A stretch of 64,000 nt of DNA. It comes from Chryseobacterium gleum (GTDB lineage: Bacteria > Bacteroidota > Bacteroidia > Flavobacteriales_D > Sanyastnellaceae). The DNA lies in contig CAMCHP010000006.1 in the NCBI GenBank assembly GCA_945874695.1, positions 1 to 64,000 on the forward strand. The letters run 5' to 3'. Shown here piece after piece: positions 62,186-64,000 of the stretch; positions within the stretch are counted from its first letter, which is position 1; every line of letters begins with the position of its first letter. The notes under the pieces were generated by a model. That model was given only the letters and a program-made list of their open reading frames with translations, was not told the DNA's origin and did not search any database. The position numbers and the translations under genes are program-made.

Positions 62186-63385
62186 ATGGAATCTTCGGTA
62201 ATCGACATTCATAATTTTGATGATATTCGGCCTTATCGGCCGGATGAGGTGGGGGATGTGATCGAAAGACTCCTGCTGCAGCCGGCTTTTTTCGAAATGA
62301 TGCGCTACGTTTATCCCAACTTGGATAAAGAAGACATCGAAGAAATGATGCGTGAAATTAAATCGGTTGATCAGTTCCAAGAAGAAATCAGCGGACCTGC
62401 CTTTAAGGTAATCACTCAAACCACGACCAATGGTTTAACCTTCACGAACATGGATACCCTCAACCCTGATGAGGCCTATCTTTTCTTAAGTAACCACCGC
62501 GACATCATCCTCGACAGTGCGTTGCTTAATGTCAGTTTGCTCGAAAAAGGGTTGCCAACGACCCAAATTGCCATCGGAGACAACCTCTTGCGAAATGAAA
62601 TCATTCGTGACTTAGTTCGCGTGAACAAGAGTTTCATTGTACACCGCAGTTTCAACCCGAAAGATATGCTTGCATCAAGCCGCCGGTTGAGCAATTATAT
62701 CAATAAAACAATCCGCGAAGATCGGGTTTCGATCTGGCTCGCCCACAAAGAGGGGCGCTCCAAAGACGGCGACGACCGCACGGCAAGCGGCCTGCTTAAA
62801 ATGCTAGTAAGCAGTGCAGATGACAGCATTCACGAGGCGTTGCAGAAACTCAATATTGTGCCCATGGTGGTTTCGTATGAATACGACCCCTGCGACATCT
62901 ACAAAGCACATGAACTGCTTGAGATCAAAGAGCACGGAAAGTACGAGAAGAGACCCGGAGAAGACTATCGTTCAGCGCTTAAGGGCATAACCGGACATAA
63001 AGGCAGGGTAAACATCACCATTGGCAACAAATTGCGAAGTTCTTTGGATCGACTGCCAGTTGACATTTCGAAAAACGAACAATTTCGATTGCTCTCTCAA
63101 GAAATTGACCGCCGCATGCACCTGAGGTATCGACTTTGGCCGACCAATTACATCGCTTACGATTTGCTGAACGGTACCAAAGAGTATACCGACCAATATA
63201 CACCGATTCAACGCATTGCTTTTCGAAATTACTTGCGTGGACGCGTACTGCAACTCATGATCAATCGCAAAGCGGGAATGCTCAAGCGCGAGGGTTACAT
63301 GCGCCAAGCACGAGAAATCTTGTTGCAGATGTATGCCAATCCGGTGATTAATCAGCGCGAAGCTTCACCCGATCCGATCTTCTAA
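62186..63385 (+). CDS. Glycerol-3-phosphate/lysophosphatidic acid acyltransferase-like protein
   Basis: A 399-aa acyltransferase. The first block is NHRDIILDSALL (His104, Asp106, Asp110); later blocks are FIVHRSFNPKDMLASSRRLS, and WLAHKEGRSKDGDD, which correspond to the PlsB/PlsC motifs for glycerol phosphate binding. It should acylate a glycerol phosphate or lysophospholipid at the membrane. His and Asp are spaced H-x5-D rather than the usual H-x4-D. ATG 62186 begins MESSVIDIHNFDDIRPYRP. It is divergent from the helicase and convergent with the RNA methyltransferase, overlapping its end by 21 nt. Confidence 0.88.
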   Translation: MESSVIDIHNFDDIRPYRPDEVGDVIERLLLQPAFFEMMRYVYPNLDKEDIEEMMREIKSVDQFQEEISGPAFKVITQTTTNGLTFTNMDTLNPDEAYLFLSNHRDIILDSALLNVSLLEKGLPTTQIAIGDNLLRNEIIRDLVRVNKSFIVHRSFNPKDMLASSRRLSNYINKTIREDRVSIWLAHKEGRSKDGDDRTASGLLKMLVSSADDSIHEALQKLNIVPMVVSYEYDPCDIYKAHELLEIKEHGKYEKRPGEDYRSALKGITGHKGRVNITIGNKLRSSLDRLPVDISKNEQFRLLSQEIDRRMHLRYRLWPTNYIAYDLLNGTKEYTDQYTPIQRIAFRNYLRGRVLQLMINRKAGMLKREGYMRQAREILLQMYANPVINQREASPDPIF

Positions 63386-64000
63386 TTTCCGACGATAAAG
63401 CTCCGCCAGAACGATGGATGCTGATACCCCAGCGTTCAACGATTCGGTGCGCTCGCCCCCGGGTATGGTGAGAAACCGTGTAACTTGGTGCCGTGCATCC
63501 GGCCGAAGGCCTAAACTCTCATTGCCCAAAATGTAGATGCCTCGACCGAAATCAGCGGTATACAGATTCTCACCAGCCATGTCTAAGCCGATGCGGGGCA
63601 GCTGAAAATCTGCCAAATCAGCCCAATTCGACAGGGTGTAAATGGGCATGCGAAAAACGCTTCCCATCGCAGCTTGAATCACCTTCGGGTTGAAGGCATC
63701 GACTGTGTCGTCGCTAACCAAAAGCGCATCAAATCCAAACCACTCGGCAGAGCGAATTACGGTTCCTAAATTTCCGGGATCACGTAAACCGTCAAGGGCA
63801 AGTAGGTAATGTGCGTTTTTAAGGTTTTCGGCTATCGCCGGATGGTTGTACCAGCTGGGAAATGCAGCAACAGCAAGTATTCCAGGAGGGGTTGTGAGTG
63901 AGCTGAGCTGCTCCATTTCACGTGTGTCAATGCGAACAACTTGCGGAAACCCATCAGGAAGCTCGAATCCTTGCGTTGCATAGATTTGATGCACATTCAG
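63365..64000 (-). CDS. SpoU/TrmH-family RNA 2'-O-methyltransferase (C-terminal part; cut by window edge)
   Basis: The frame continues to the right edge, so about 40-60 N-terminal residues are missing; an internal GTG at 63994 is not the true start. The visible 212 codons hold the end of the substrate-binding domain (HQIYATQGFELP, then MEQLSSLTTPPGILAV) and the knotted SPOUT domain with motif 1 LDGLRDPGNLGTVIRSAEWFG, motif 2 GNESLGLRPD and motif 3 PGGERTESLNAGVSASIVLAE. It should methylate a ribose of rRNA or tRNA using SAM. Motif 3 has SLNAGVS where the family more often has SLNVSVA. Confidence 0.92.
   Translation of the reverse strand: MNVHQIYATQGFELPDGFPQVVRIDTREMEQLSSLTTPPGILAVAAFPSWYNHPAIAENLKNAHYLLALDGLRDPGNLGTVIRSAEWFGFDALLVSDDTVDAFNPKVIQAAMGSVFRMPIYTLSNWADLADFQLPRIGLDMAGENLYTADFGRGIYILGNESLGLRPDARHQVTRFLTIPGGERTESLNAGVSASIVLAELYRRKLEDRIG

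Overview
The window is a 64 kb chromosomal stretch of roughly 50% GC from a Bacteroidota bacterium, most likely Flavobacteriales (Cryomorphaceae/Schleiferiaceae-like). The evidence is proteins ending in type IX secretion (T9SS) sorting domains (one type A, several type B), TAnnTTTG promoter -7 boxes, a TonB-dependent receptor, DUF4199 and DUF4870 proteins, and almost no Shine-Dalgarno signals. I see no rRNA, tRNA, CRISPR, prophage or insertion sequence.

1-11.4 kb: a TonB-dependent receptor cut by the left edge, a small unknown exported protein, two GT39-like multi-pass glycosyltransferases, a GH13 lipoprotein with methylglyoxal synthase, PrmC, a two-winged-helix methyltransferase, a DUF547 lipoprotein, a TIGR04283-type glycosyltransferase and a DUF4870 protein. 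11.5-32.3 kb: mostly housekeeping and metabolism: CCA-adding enzyme, release factor 3, a secreted PQQ-type sugar dehydrogenase with a T9SS type A tail, PhoD phosphatase, sirtuin, a propeller histidine kinase with its response regulator, lipocalin, a DEDD exonuclease, glpK-glpD, the phenylacetyl-CoA epoxidase operon paaABCD, and a DUF4199-glycosyltransferase pair. 32.3-34 kb: mnmA and a single-domain response regulator.

34.1-53.8 kb is the most distinctive region. An ECF sigma factor is translationally coupled (ATGA overlap) to a single-pass membrane protein that combines an anti-sigma-like cytoplasmic segment, a PKD domain and a T9SS type B-like C-terminal domain. A strong intrinsic terminator follows, and then five very large secreted T9SS type B proteins in the same direction (about 890-1240 aa each, two of them tandem paralogues), plus a 140-aa exported orphan. 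My reading is that the sigma/membrane pair monitors envelope or T9SS cargo status and that the giant proteins are surface or adhesive cargo. This is inference.

53.8-64 kb: exonuclease III, an ATE1-like aminoacyl-tRNA-protein transferase, a probable NfeD-SPFH-aldehyde dehydrogenase operon, a divergent Nramp-like transporter, an Mpo1-like protein, a 56-aa zinc-ribbon protein, a DEAD-box helicase, a PlsC/PlsB-like acyltransferase and a SpoU/TrmH RNA methyltransferase cut by the right edge.

A recurrent regulatory feature is a Bacteroidota -7 box lying only 4-5 nt before the start codon in at least eight genes, which predicts leaderless or nearly leaderless mRNAs and helps choose several starts.
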